Of a DNA stretch of 64,000 nucleotides, positions 44,966-55,447 are shown piece by piece (position 1 is the stretch's first letter; each line of letters begins with the position of its first letter). Under the pieces are notes generated by a model that had not been told where the DNA came from, did not search any database, and saw nothing but the letters and a program-made list of their open reading frames with translations. A program made the translations under genes and the position numbers. The stretch comes from Asterochloris sp. CNOR1 (taxonomy: Eukaryota > Chlorophyta > Trebouxiophyceae > Trebouxiales > Trebouxiaceae): contig OZ017754.1 of the NCBI GenBank assembly GCA_963969365.1, forward strand, positions 1,984,001-2,048,000. The letters are read 5' to 3'.

Positions 44966-47900
44966 GACTTCGAGTTGGATGATGAGGAAGGCCTGGTAGA
45001 AGAGATCGATGATGAGTATGACTCAGAGGAGGAGGATGTGGATGAGGCAGATGATGGCTCTGAAGGTGTGAGAGCATGGAGTGGGGAAGCAAGGAAGTGG
45101 GAGCACTGCTGCTGCTGGCACTGTCATGCCCTGCACAGTCTGCTGCTTGTGCTGTGTGTGAGCGGAGAGCACTAGACGGTATAGGCTTTTGCTGCACATG
45201 GCAGCCTCTCCTCATCAGGGCCTGTGGCCGGAGGCTGTTCATAACACGATGTGCTGCGTCATGGTGTCTGTGACGGCAGCCTTTGAAGTCTTGTGCGGCA
45301 GCGGTGCACTGTTTACATTGCAAGGCCGTGGGCGCCAACCTGGCTGGCTGTGCCGGCTCTAGCTCCAGCTCCTGCTCATCACCTGCGGTACCTGTGTGCA
45401 GTGGCAGCAAAAGTCTGCCTGCAGGTCTGTGGGCATTGCAGCATGCACCGTGCTTTGTGCCAGGTGTGCTGGCATTGGCTCAGTAGAATTTCAGTGCCGG
45501 AGTGCTGCCTTGCTGCTGAGTGTGGGCGCCAGCAGCCAGCTCTGAGCACCACACCGTGCCGATGTTCAAGGCACAAGGGGCTCTGCATTGAAGGCATTCA
45601 AACATCCTGAGGCGCTTGGCCTGCCTCTTATCTGTAAGGTGTTGGTCCCACCTGCTGGTACAGGAGAAGCGGAGGCACTGGAGCTCTGCACTGTGCTGCA
45701 AGGATCAGTGGTGCAGGCTGCTTCTTCAGTCAGGCCTTGCAGTTAAGCCGAGGAGACTCGTGTCCGCAGCTGCTCCCCTGCTGCCTGCAGAAGAAGCACA
45801 AGCAGGACGCCGCGCTGCAAGGAGTCTCAGAACGTTTGTTTCTAGTGTATACCCTTGGACTGCCCTGCACTCCCTTTCACTTTCATGAGTCTGCCTGCAG
45901 AGGAAGAAGATGAGGACGAGGATGAGGAGGAACAATCAGAAGAGGACATTGAGGAAGATGCCCCTGCCAATGGGCGTGGGGGTGCGCCTCAAGACCCTCC
46001 CTCGTCGCCCTGGAGCACTCTCGCCAACTTTCCGGTGCGCACCGTCTGAGGGGCTTGCAGAGCCTTTGCCTGCCTGGCACCGTGGCATCAGGGAGCACCG
46101 CTGTAATCAAGGGACCTGCATGTGGGGTGGACGCATGGCCAGGGCGGCAGGTGCATGCACGACGCCATCGAGGAGCTCTGCTCCTGCTGTGAGCAGAGGG
46201 ACCTGCAGCTTCCTTGCTGTGAGCAGAGGCACCTGCTGTGAGCGGGGGACCTCCAGCATGGTTGCTGTGAGCAGAGGGACCTGCAGCTTCGCTGCTGTGC
46301 TGGGCAGCATGATCCAGGCGGCCTGCAGGCCACAAGAGATTGGGTCTGCCTAAGCGTAGGCTGTCTGGCAGCAGGTCAACTGGGTGTGAAGGGGGTGCTG
46401 CCCCGGCTGTGAGAGGGACAGCTGCAGGCCTCGGTTGACAGCTCAATATCCTCCATGATCGGCTGCCATTGTAATGCTTACGGAGAACTGGCACAGCCTG
46501 CACATGCCTGGCTGTAAGAGCCGTCTCACTAAGCCTGTGGCCTGTAGCTACTGTCTGGCTGCACAGCCTATGGTTGCCTCGCTGTGAGAGGGACAGCAAT
46601 GGGGCTGAATCATTTGTGCACCCAGCCTCTGCGTGGTTGCATGCCAGAAACCGCAGGGCAGGCGTCTCAGCTCAGCAGTCACTCCTGCTTCCCCTGTGCT
46701 GCAGGCCAGCACGCAGCGTGACCTGCAGGACGCGGTGCACGACATGAAGAAGCAGGGGCTGTCGGGCGTCAATGTCCTTGTGCTGGGTGAGCCGACTGAC
46801 CAGCTCTCATGGGTGGGCTGCGATGCAACATGGGTCAGCAGCCCCGGCTGGTGCATCGGCACTGCCTACCTCCTCAGTGCTCTGCGCTGTGGTCTGTTCA
46901 GAGGCAGCCCAGCTCAGTTGCTCTCTGCTCTACGTTGCTGGCCAGAGCTGGCTGGGCCTCTGGATGTGGTGGCCCGGTGTCCACCAGCGCCGAGTGCTGC
47001 ACCTCTTGTCCCATAAGAGCCAGCTCTCGGCCAGCTGGCTCTAATGGGAAAGGAGCTCTCTCGGCGCCTATGGGACAGGCTTGACCCCCCGGCATGACCT
47101 GCTGCAGCGCCCACAGCTTTTCTGGTTCGTCTTTTCAGGCCCAGCACGCATTGGGTTTTGCACTGCCTCAGCAGGTTCAAGTCGACAAGCAGCAGCTTCT
47201 GGCCCCTGACAAGCAACCTGCCCCGCCTTGCCACCCCCCCGCCTCACGCTAAGCTCAACTCTACACATCAAGCACTGACTAGACTTCCAGCTGTCACAGC
47301 CGCGTTCCTCGTGCAGGCAAGACGGGCGTGGGCAAGAGCGCGCTCACCAACCGAGTGTTTGGCGAGACGGTTGCGCAGACCACAGTGTTCCAGTTCCAGG
47401 TCACCCGTCCCCTGGTGGTCAGGCGCCACTCAGCCGACTTCAACTTTGCCTGGATCGACTCCCCGCCGGCCTCCTCCAGGGCAGCCGCAAATGAAGAGGC
47501 GAGTGTACTTGCCACAGTTGCAACAACCAACAACCGTTTCTGCATGGGGCAAGTCTCTGTCAGACTGCATCGGCCATGCATGCAGCGGTTGGCCCCTTGT
47601 GGGCCTGCCCTGTGCCCTATCTCTGCCAGCATGATCTCTCGCCCTCGCTGCTTACATCTGAGCTGCATGTCGCCCTGCATCCGCCGACTTGCTTGCATGC
47701 TGCCATGTCCCCCACCAGGTCTCAGTCCACCATGGCTGTTGCCGGTCTGCATGCCCAGGTGCATGCAGCAACGGTCCCCACCAAACATCTCTTGCCTACA
47801 CAGCTCTGCCCCCTGCCAGCATGCAGTTGCAGTGCGTGCAGCCATGTGCTTTCAAGCCTGACCCCATGCCCCTGCTGCCTTGCAGGCCCTGCGCTCGGTG

Positions 47901-50302
47901 GTTCCCTACCTCCAGGGGCGCCCCCTCCATGCAGTGCTGTTTGTGGAGCGGCTGGATGAGTACAGGGTCGACAGCGTGGACCACCAGGTGGGCCTCCAGA
48001 CAGACTGGGGAGGTGGGGTTGAGGGTGCAGATGTCTGCGGCAACCATGCAGGGCGGGCTTCAAATTTCCGGGGTGCCGCGTGCCAGGGGCATCTCCAGCT
48101 GCCTCTGATGGTGCCTGGCGGGCTGTGGTGGGCCTCAAAGGCAGTCCTCTAGGCAGTTGATGGCATGTTGCTGCTTCAGGCGGCCATGCTAGGCTGTTGG
48201 CATCTATGCTGAGATGCTGCCGTTTGAGGATGTGAGGGGGTGCTGCTCACAGCCAGCTGGTCTTGAGGCGCTGCTTGGTAGGCTCCAGCCCGCTGATCTG
48301 CTGACTGACAAAGCTTATTGTGTGTATGACATGCTACCTGCATTGCCAGTGGCACCAGATGGGGGACAGCACTCAGTATGGAGTTTTGGTACGGCTCCTC
48401 CGTTCAAATTACCAAAAGGGGTTGTCTGCTCATGCTCCAACACTTACACAGCCTTTTGTGCTTGCAGGTGATGGAGGCCATATCACGCACCTTTGGGGAC
48501 TCCATCTGGGACCACACAATGCTGGTGCTTACCCACGGCATGGTGCAGCCCCCCGACGGTGTCAAATATGGTGCGCCACTCTCAGCCTCCTGCCCCTGCA
48601 GCTGACGCTCGTTGCCCACCCTCATCCCCTCTCAAAGCAAAGGGGACCATTGGTGTTTACCAATTCCAAGTGGGCTGGCGCTTTCATGATAAGCAGCCTG
48701 CGCTGCGCATACATTCCTGCTGACTTCAGGCTCCTCTTTCACCACCTTGCTTGCCGGCCGCACTGCCGTGCTTCTCGCCCTGCCCTTGCCATCACCTCCT
48801 GCAGCAGCAACATTGCAGGCGTCTCACCAATGCAGTTCCTGCCCCCACAAGCCACCTCTCTTTGATCTCATCCTTCAGACACTCACGCTGTAGCGCTGCA
48901 TCCTTGCCCGCCCTTCTCTGCTGCTGCAGATAACCCAATGAAGAGCCGCACAGATGCCCTGCGGCGCGCCATCTGCATGACTTTGCCTCCAGCAACACAG
49001 CCCATAGCAACTGCCGCTTCCGCCTTGCATCCTCGCATACCCTCTCTGCTGCTTCAGATGACCTGATCAAGAGCCGTGCCAATGCCCTGCGGCACGCCAT
49101 CCGCAAGGCTGGCGCCGACCGGGACGCCCAGCTGCGACACGTGGTCGTGGAGAACCACAGCCGCTGCAAGAGGAACGATGAGGGGGAGCTTGTGCTGGGG
49201 AATGGCAAGCGGTGGCTGGTCGACCTTATGGAAGGGGTGCGCTTGTGATGGTCTTGTCCCAGGGCTGCAGCTGTCGGACCCTCCGGGGGGTGGACTGCGG
49301 ATGCTTGCCTGCTATTCAGCAAGTGGCACGGCCTGCAGACTTAGTGGGGGATGAGTGTGACGAGAAATGGATGAAGTCAGCTCACCCAATCAGCTGTCTA
49401 CTTTTACATTTGCATTGCAGCGATGTGCTTGAAAACGGCTGCTTCTCTGTCTGCTTTAGCGGAAGGCGCGGTCTGACCGCCGTCATGGACAGGGCTTTGT
49501 AGTACAGAGATTCTACAGCCCTGGGTGCAACAGCCTCTCTGTGCAATACACACAAAAGCCCATGTCTGCATGAACGCCTGGCACTCCTTGCCAGAATTTA
49601 GGGGCTGTTGTCAACTGTGCAGATTGCAGACATGGCCGTGTCAGGTACCCCATATATCTACAGCAAGAAGCAGGCAGCACGGGCCACCCCCAACAAGAGG
49701 AAGCGGTGGCTGATCCCAGTGCTCCTGGCGGGACAGATCCTGCTCAAGGTGCGTCTGCATATCAGCAAGTGCACTGCTCACAATGGAGCACAACTGCTCT
49801 ACATGCCTATAATGCCGAACAATGGAGTGTCGTCCTCACCTCAGCTGCCTGCTGCAGATGGTAGTGCTAGACCGTATTATGGACATTGACGGGTGCAGCG
49901 GCGATGTCTGGGGGCCCTACAGCAAAAAGGCACGTGATGTCTTCCTGCAGCGGCGGAAGGAAAAGAAGGAGAGACAGAAAGCTGACAAGGTGCGCAGCAC
50001 AGCCATCTGTTTCGTGCGGTTGTATTGTGTTTGAGACGTCCAGTGTGCTACCTGCACATATAGGTGCTGATATGGTGGCCCAGACAGCTTTGCCAGAGCG
50101 CTTTGCTCCATGCTGCCTGCACACTTGTTGGCTGCTACTGAGGGGGAATATGCAGTGCCATCTGTTTCAGATGTTGAACCTCTGCTGTTTGGGCAGCGTC
50201 AGCCGTGCCGCTGCAGCTGCCTGGTCTGTGCTGCCTGATGAACCCCTTCAACTGTGCATGCAGAAGAAGAAAGCAGAGAAGGCATCTCGTCGCAGAAAGT
50301 AG
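44966..50302 (+). CDS. TOC34: Toc34/Toc159-family chloroplast import GTPase (first exon not found)
   Basis: AIG1/Toc-type GTPase of the outer chloroplast envelope that recognises preproteins. Ten exons: 44966-45065, 45901-46034, 46705-46786, 47317-47498, 47886-47987, 48468-48570, 49058-49236, 49623-49748, 49858-49989, 50264-50302 (at least 392 residues). No in-frame ATG occurs in the first, so an upstream exon is missing. An acidic N-terminus of about 70 residues recalls a short Toc159 A-domain. G domain: GKTGVGKSALTN (G1), PLHAVLFVERLDEYRVDSVD, SRTFGDSIWDHTMLVLTHG, and VVVENHSRCKRNDEGE. The switch II motif is IDSPPASS, not the usual D-T-P-G. Near the C-terminus a hydrophobic stretch (WLIPVLLAGQILL) looks like a tail anchor, followed by a strongly basic end. 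Intron 4 begins with GC. Overall closest to Toc34 with an acidic extension. Confidence 0.87.
46170..46312 (+). repeat. Imperfect minisatellite in a Toc gene intron
   Basis: Four imperfect units of gctgtgagcagagggacctgc, with variable spacing. Confidence 0.75.
47010..47048. repeat. Inverted repeat, 16-bp arms, 7-nt loop
   Basis: Arms cccataagagccagct (47010-47025) and agctggctctaatggg (47033-47048) pair with one mismatch. In the intron between Toc exons 3 and 4. No protein-coding or mobile-element context. Confidence 0.9.
48912..48980 (+). repeat. Decayed copy of Toc exon 7 with its acceptor
   Basis: Reads NPMKSRTDALRRAI after ctgctgcag, against DLIKSRANALRHAI at the real exon (start 49058). 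Offset 128 bp; the upstream pyrimidine-rich stretch is copied too. Confidence 0.85.
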
Positions 50303-50507
50303 AATGCAGGCTCTGCTCCCTTTTACAACATGCTTGGGTCCATGCGTTGAAAATGAACATGTCTCCTCTGCTTCAAAGTTGAACAGCCTCACTCTGTAGA
50401 TTGCTGATCTGTCTGGATGCAAGTGCTTGAGTTGCAGCGAGACAAGTCTGTCCAACACTTGCAATGTTGCGAGGCCTGCTGACAGTGGCCCTAAGTTTTG
50501 CGCCGGA

Positions 50508-53500
50508 CTACAAAATGACGCCAAATGCTGCAGCCAGGTCTGAGACCTGCTCTTGTCCTGTTGCTCTCAACAGGTTCTGCAAAATGGCCTTGACTGCCTC
50601 CTTGGAAGCCCTGTCCATCAGCCCAACCGTTAGGGAGAATCTGTGTGCGCCTGCAAACAGCACCAGAGCACCTCGTCACATTGCAGAGGCCCCAACACTG
50701 ACATGCACTTGCCTGAGGCGCAGCAGCTTTGTGTAGCCTCAATTCCATGTTGTACTGCCTTCTGTGTTTGTAAGGGCGGCCAGCAGCCCCACCCAGTTAT
50801 GCGCTGGCATCGCAACGGCTGCCTCTCTACCTGAGGACTTCAGCAATTGGCCTCAATGTGGATTCCAGACAGCAGCGCCTTGCCTGTGAGGCATTGAGCA
50901 GTGCTAGCACCTGACACGCGCCAACACCTGGACTTTGCTGAGGGCTGCCTACAAATTCTCAGCGTGGCGCGCATAATCTTACCTTTAAGGGCCTCAAGCA
51001 GCTGCAGCACCTGCTCTTGAGAAGATTGCCGCAGCGCACAAGACCCGAGCACCAAGCTGTGCATGACAACCGTCCTGCTAACAGGACACCTTGACTTCTC
51101 ATAACTGCAGCCCACCCGTGAAGGCAAAGCAGCATCAGCACCTGCTGTGGCTGGCTTTGCAGTGCCCCTCCAGGTCCCGAGGCAACACTTTGCAGGCCTG
51201 CCTCAATGCCAACAGCTTTTCACAAAGTGCAGAGCCCTACCTTTGAGCGACAGCACCTGTTCTGTGCAAGATTTCCAGCGGCTGAAGCTGGCCAACATGT
51301 GTGCACCGTACAGCATCAGGTTGCACAGGAGCCCACCTGTGAGGGCATTGAGCAGCGCCAGCACCTGCTCCGGGGACGCACTGCAGCGGCTGGAGCTGGG
51401 CACGACTGTGGCCCTCTCCCTGGAGCTGGCCTCGGCTGCCTGGCGCAGAATCTCGAGAGCAGCTCCTCGGGTGCCCACCCACCCGGGGCGCAGGCCCTGC
51501 AGGCTGCCGGCGCGGCTGCTGCGCCCGCTGCAGGACCCCCCGCTGAGGCTCTGAGGCGAGCAGCTGCTCCCAGCTGTGCTGCCCGACCCCACCGCAGCCG
51601 CCACCAGAGCAGGCTGAGCGGGAGCTGCCACGCCAGGGCTGCTGCCAGGGTCTGCTGCAGCAGGACTCTGCATGCCCTGCCTGGCCGTCTCCTCCGAAGG
51701 CGGCCTGCTGGTGGCGGCAGCAGCTGCTGCCTCGAGGCTGCTCTGCATTCCTGTTCCAGCTGCCTCAGCAGGCTGCAGCTCCTGCCCCTGCCCATGCACT
51801 GCTGCAGGCGCCTCCACTGGCTGCGCTGATGCAGCCTCCAGCCCTGGTGCCCCTGCACACTGTGCTGCATCTCAGCAACAGGGGCAAGCACCCACGGGAG
51901 CGTCTCACGCAAGCCACAGCGGCGGTTGCGCTGTTTCAAAACCTGACTGCGTACACTGACTGCAGGCAGGCATGCAGGCAACACCGTGCAGCTGACATGC
52001 AGCGAGCTTGCTAAGCGCGTAGCCCATCCCAGCCAGCAGAAGCCGGGGGTCCGCAGGCGCCTGCCCTACATGCCCACAGGCAGCGCACCCCCCTCTGCTC
52101 TGATATACCCCAGCGTCACCTACTTGCCGGCCCCTGTACCAGCCACCTAACCCAGGGCTCTGCAAGCCCAGGCCTCGCAGGCGCCCGCCGCACGGCCAGC
52201 AGACCCACTGCCCCAAGGCCGTGTAGAATCCCCCTCGCATTTGCTGCAAGACCACCTCCTCCTGCAGGCTCAGCCCTGGCGGGCGCCTGACACACATGTC
52301 CTATGGCCTGCGCACTCACCGTCTCTCGCCTGCGCTGTAGTGGTGCCTTCAAAGGCGGCCCCTGCTCCAAACACCTGCCCTCCCTGTTGGAGGCTGAGGC
52401 TCTGCAGGCGGCTGCTGGGCGCCTCAGGCGATGACGTCGCTGAGGTGCATGGCGGGCGCCAGCAGGTGTCGATGGCTTTCAGCAGGTCAGCCAAGATGTC
52501 GCCTGGCACCTCGGACTGCACCATCTGCTGCAGCACCTCAGGCCCACAGGCGAGCAGGAAGGAGAACCTACAGGGAACAGCATATTTGCTGGTGATGCTC
52601 TCCATCAGGTGTGCAGCAACATGCAAAAGCTACTAGAGAAAGCACTTGGTGGTGCTGGCACCCAGAGCCAGCTGGGCCTCATGTGTGCAACAGATGGCAG
52701 ATTGCAGCTGGCCTGAAGCATGGTGCCCTGGCATCAAGGTTGCGCTGTTGAGTCTTTGGGTGGTCATCAGAAGTCGGGCTGGCTGCCCCTGGCTGCTTAT
52801 ATCAGTGTTGCCTCAGCCGCGGTTAGCTGCAGGCAGCTGTGAGAGTGCTTGGCACACCTCGCCTGTGGCGTCTTGCAGTGGCGCCGCCAGGTGCGCCGGA
52901 ACTCTGCGGCATTGGTCGGCACCGGCAGCGGGTCTTCGCCATCACTGCTGGTGGCACTGGCCCCGCTCAGCACCCTGCACAGCAGGCACGCTCCCCCTAT
53001 AAGCTCCACAGGCAGAGCAGCATGTCGATGCGGAGGCGCAGGGGCCTGCTCAGCAGATGGGCATATGCCACCCTGCCAGGACTCCAGGCTGCACTGCATC
53101 AGGCAAGCGCATGTTCTTGCTGCTGGTGGAGCTGGAGCCTGCACAGCTTCCTGCACACACGGCACGAGCACTGTCATGTTCAGGCTGCAACGAGAATTGC
53201 AAATCCTGCTGGTGGTGTCTGGCCCACACCAGCTGGCTGCGCATGAAGAGGTGCAACGCAGCTGTTCGTCAGGTCTGCACATCCTGCTGGTGGTGGCGCT
53301 GGCCCTGCTCAGCTCCCCACACAAAAGGGAGGCGCGACTGCCGTCTAAATATGTTTTAAGCTGCATTGTTGTATACCTCAGCAAGATGCATGTGACCGCA
53401 CCCAGGTGAGTCCAGCAGCAAGCTCAAGCTGCACCACTCCCTCATGACGTGCCCAGACCCAACAGCACATGTATGCAGTCCTTGACCCAACATGGACACA

Positions 53501-54112
53501 TTCTGCACAGACTACGTTTCTGATAGAACTGCCTGACACCAACACTGTCCTGATGTTGCTCAACTGCGCATAACAGGAAGATGGAGTTCTGACCGGCCAA
53601 CCGCCTGCTTGCCTGAGGCTTTGCACCGCCTCTGCCTTGATGGGTGTGCCGTCCGCTGCAAAGCTCCAGGAGGGCGCCGCGTTCACTGCACACAAGGTCT
53701 CATCGTGATGCCACAGCCTGCGCAGACAGCATGCTCTAGCGTTCTGGCTCACCCCTGACCACCCTGTTGGGCTCCTGCAGAGGCCGCAGGTGCGCCACAG
53801 ACACCTGCATGGGTGAATGAACCAGCTGAGTTTGGCTCAGTTCCGGCGTTTTTACAAACATGGTGCCCACCATGTTTTTGAATGTGTCGTAGTCCACATG
53901 CTGCCCCACAGCTCTCTTTTTGGCACTGTCAATGGCCTGCGCCCAGCAAGGTGACCTGTTGGGCCAGGCTGTGAGGACTCTGCACCTCCAGTATCCGATC
54001 CAGCAGCTGCAACTGTGCAAGTACACACCTGACGGTTGGCATCGTCCTCAATAGCATTCTGCAGCTCCTTGGACACCTTGTATGGCTGAATGAGGGTTGG
54101 ATCGCCAGACAT
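50508..54112 (-). CDS. CCDC103: CCDC103-type axonemal dynein assembly/anchoring factor
   Basis: Helps place outer dynein arms on axonemal microtubules. Eight exons: 54112-54029, 53936-53871, 53804-53753, 53685-53613, 52944-52858, 52567-52320, 51852-51337, 50650-50508 (422 residues; the human protein has 242). Order as in CCDC103: N-terminal helix KELQNAIEDDANRQ, then VDYDTFKNMVSVAHLRPLQE (compare V-A-S-Y-E-E-F...S-H-L-K-P-L), then the RPAP3-C-like domain opening with NAAEFRRTWRRHC (compare F-Y-R-D-W-R-R-H), VLQQMVQSEVPGDILADLL, and a final FSLTVGLMDRASKEAVKAIL (compare F-T-L-N-L-S-L-L-S-R-A). An Ala/Ser/Gln-rich stretch of about 150 residues is inserted before VLALLNALTG. Intron 4 appears to start with GC (CTCAG|gcaagc). 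The introns flanking exons 5 and 7 hold several exon-edge copies. Convergent with the Toc gene (205 bp). Confidence 0.88.
50874..51280 (-). repeat. Three decayed copies of the CCDC103 exon 7 end and donor
   Basis: The real end (51371-51337) encodes EQVLALLNALTG then gtgggc. Copies: 51274-51232 (EQVLSLKG, gtaggg), 51026-50976 (EQVLQLLEALKG, gtaaga) and 50920-50874 (broken, gcaagg). All are in the same orientation, in the following intron. Sequence further into the exon (cagcggctg) is shared by the first copy. Confidence 0.85.
53085..53345 (-). repeat. Copies of the CCDC103 exon 5 acceptor region
   Basis: The true edge on the minus strand is ...ggccagtgccaccagcag|TGATGG at 52944. Similar (agc)tgagcagggccagcgccaccaccagcag strings lie around 53275-53330, 53195-53245 and 53110-53150, all in the upstream intron. 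Confidence 0.65.
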
Positions 54113-55447
54113 GGCCAGCCACAGTGTGACTCTGGATAGCAGATCCGATATCTAGCCACAAGCACTTGGTGAGCATGCAGCGTTTGTGAAGGGACTGAAT
54201 GTTGTTGTATATGGTGTCTTTCTTTCTTGGCAAGAAAGCTCTGAGGTTCCTGTCAGTATGGCGGGCCTGCACAGGCAGTGGCAGGGTGCCACTGCCTCAC
54301 AATGCAGGTGCAAACATGCATAATACTGGCTGTGCAGAGGCCTCTTGCCACGCCAGACTTGGGCTTGAATGCTGCCATGCTGCAAGATGCCCAGTCAGTA
54401 AATGACTTCCTGCCTGGCATCTTCAAGGGGATATCAAGAGGTAGATATGCAGGTTCAGAAGGATCTTACCTAGGTAGACGCTGTCTACCTTTCTAGAGTG
54501 CTGAACACTCATGTCAGTCATAGAAGGGGCAATGTGAATCAGACCAGCTTTGGGCCAAAGGGATGAAATGCCATTTTCAAAGCTCCCAACGACATGCCCA
54601 AGCAATTTGCACAACCCTTTAATTTTACCGCCACTATAGATGGAGGTGATTTGCAATCTGGCCTATAGGCCAGTCTGCTTGAGGAAGCTGCACCCCATGC
54701 CAGTTCTCTTCTGCAGTGATGCTCAGCGCTCAGCCACGGAGAAGCCAGCAGAGAGCCATACATGCAGGGGACAGCACTGGCGTCTTGCGCACTGAGGACA
54801 GGGCAACTGGCCCCTGCTGCCAGCTGGTGTACTGGACTTGAGCTATAAGTACCAGGACAGCTGTGTGCCAAGCAGCACTGCAGAGGACAGCTCCAGGGGC
54901 ATGCGCACTGTGGCGGCTGGCCCTTGTTGTCAGGCAGCCAGCCCACCATTATGAGGGCGGCAGTATACCAAGCACCCACGCAGCATGACCGCGTGATGTA
55001 CTGGCGGCCAAGTTGCAATGCATTCTTGGCATGCATGCGGCTCGGAAAGTCCATGTAAGCCTGTATGGCCAGGAGCAGCTGATTAGCTTCGCTGCCGGTT
55101 TTGTCTCAGCAAGACCACTCACAATGCCTGCGCGTCAACTTAGTCTGCCATGTTGCAACATATTAGGCTGTGTGATGGCCAGGAATGTCAGCTCAGCAGC
55201 GAGTTCAAGGCTTCAGCATGATGCACCTTGAGACAGACTGGCTTCGGACAGCTCAGCATTGCTGCTGTGGTTGCTGCATATGATTACACCTACCTTTGCA
55301 TGTCTGCGTTCAGCTGCAGGTTGTTAGTCATATTCAGACTATACAGGCACTGTGGACGTTACAAGTGGCTGACCTTCCTGTGTGTGTATCTATCGCTGCT
55401 GCTGGTCCACATAAGTCACGAGAACCGGGCTGCAGCTCGCCAGAGCA
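54113..55447. promoter_or_regulatory. Divergent spacer between CCDC103 and the subtilase gene
   Basis: About 1.3 kb between start codons facing away from each other. The minus strand has a 171-codon open frame (55054-54539) and the plus strand a 78-codon one (55228-55464, two hydrophobic stretches); neither resembles a known family or shows exon signals I trust. A short stem (aggtaga...tctacct) lies at 54473-54491. Otherwise nothing seen. Confidence 0.4.

Noticed and set aside
51206-51829. Plus-strand open frame of 207 codons
   Set aside because: Antisense of CCDC103 exon 7, whose phases on the minus strand fit exactly.
54539-55054. Minus-strand frame of 171 codons between CCDC103 and the subtilase
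   Set aside because: Cys/Ser/Pro-rich antisense-like composition, no domain, no exon continuation.
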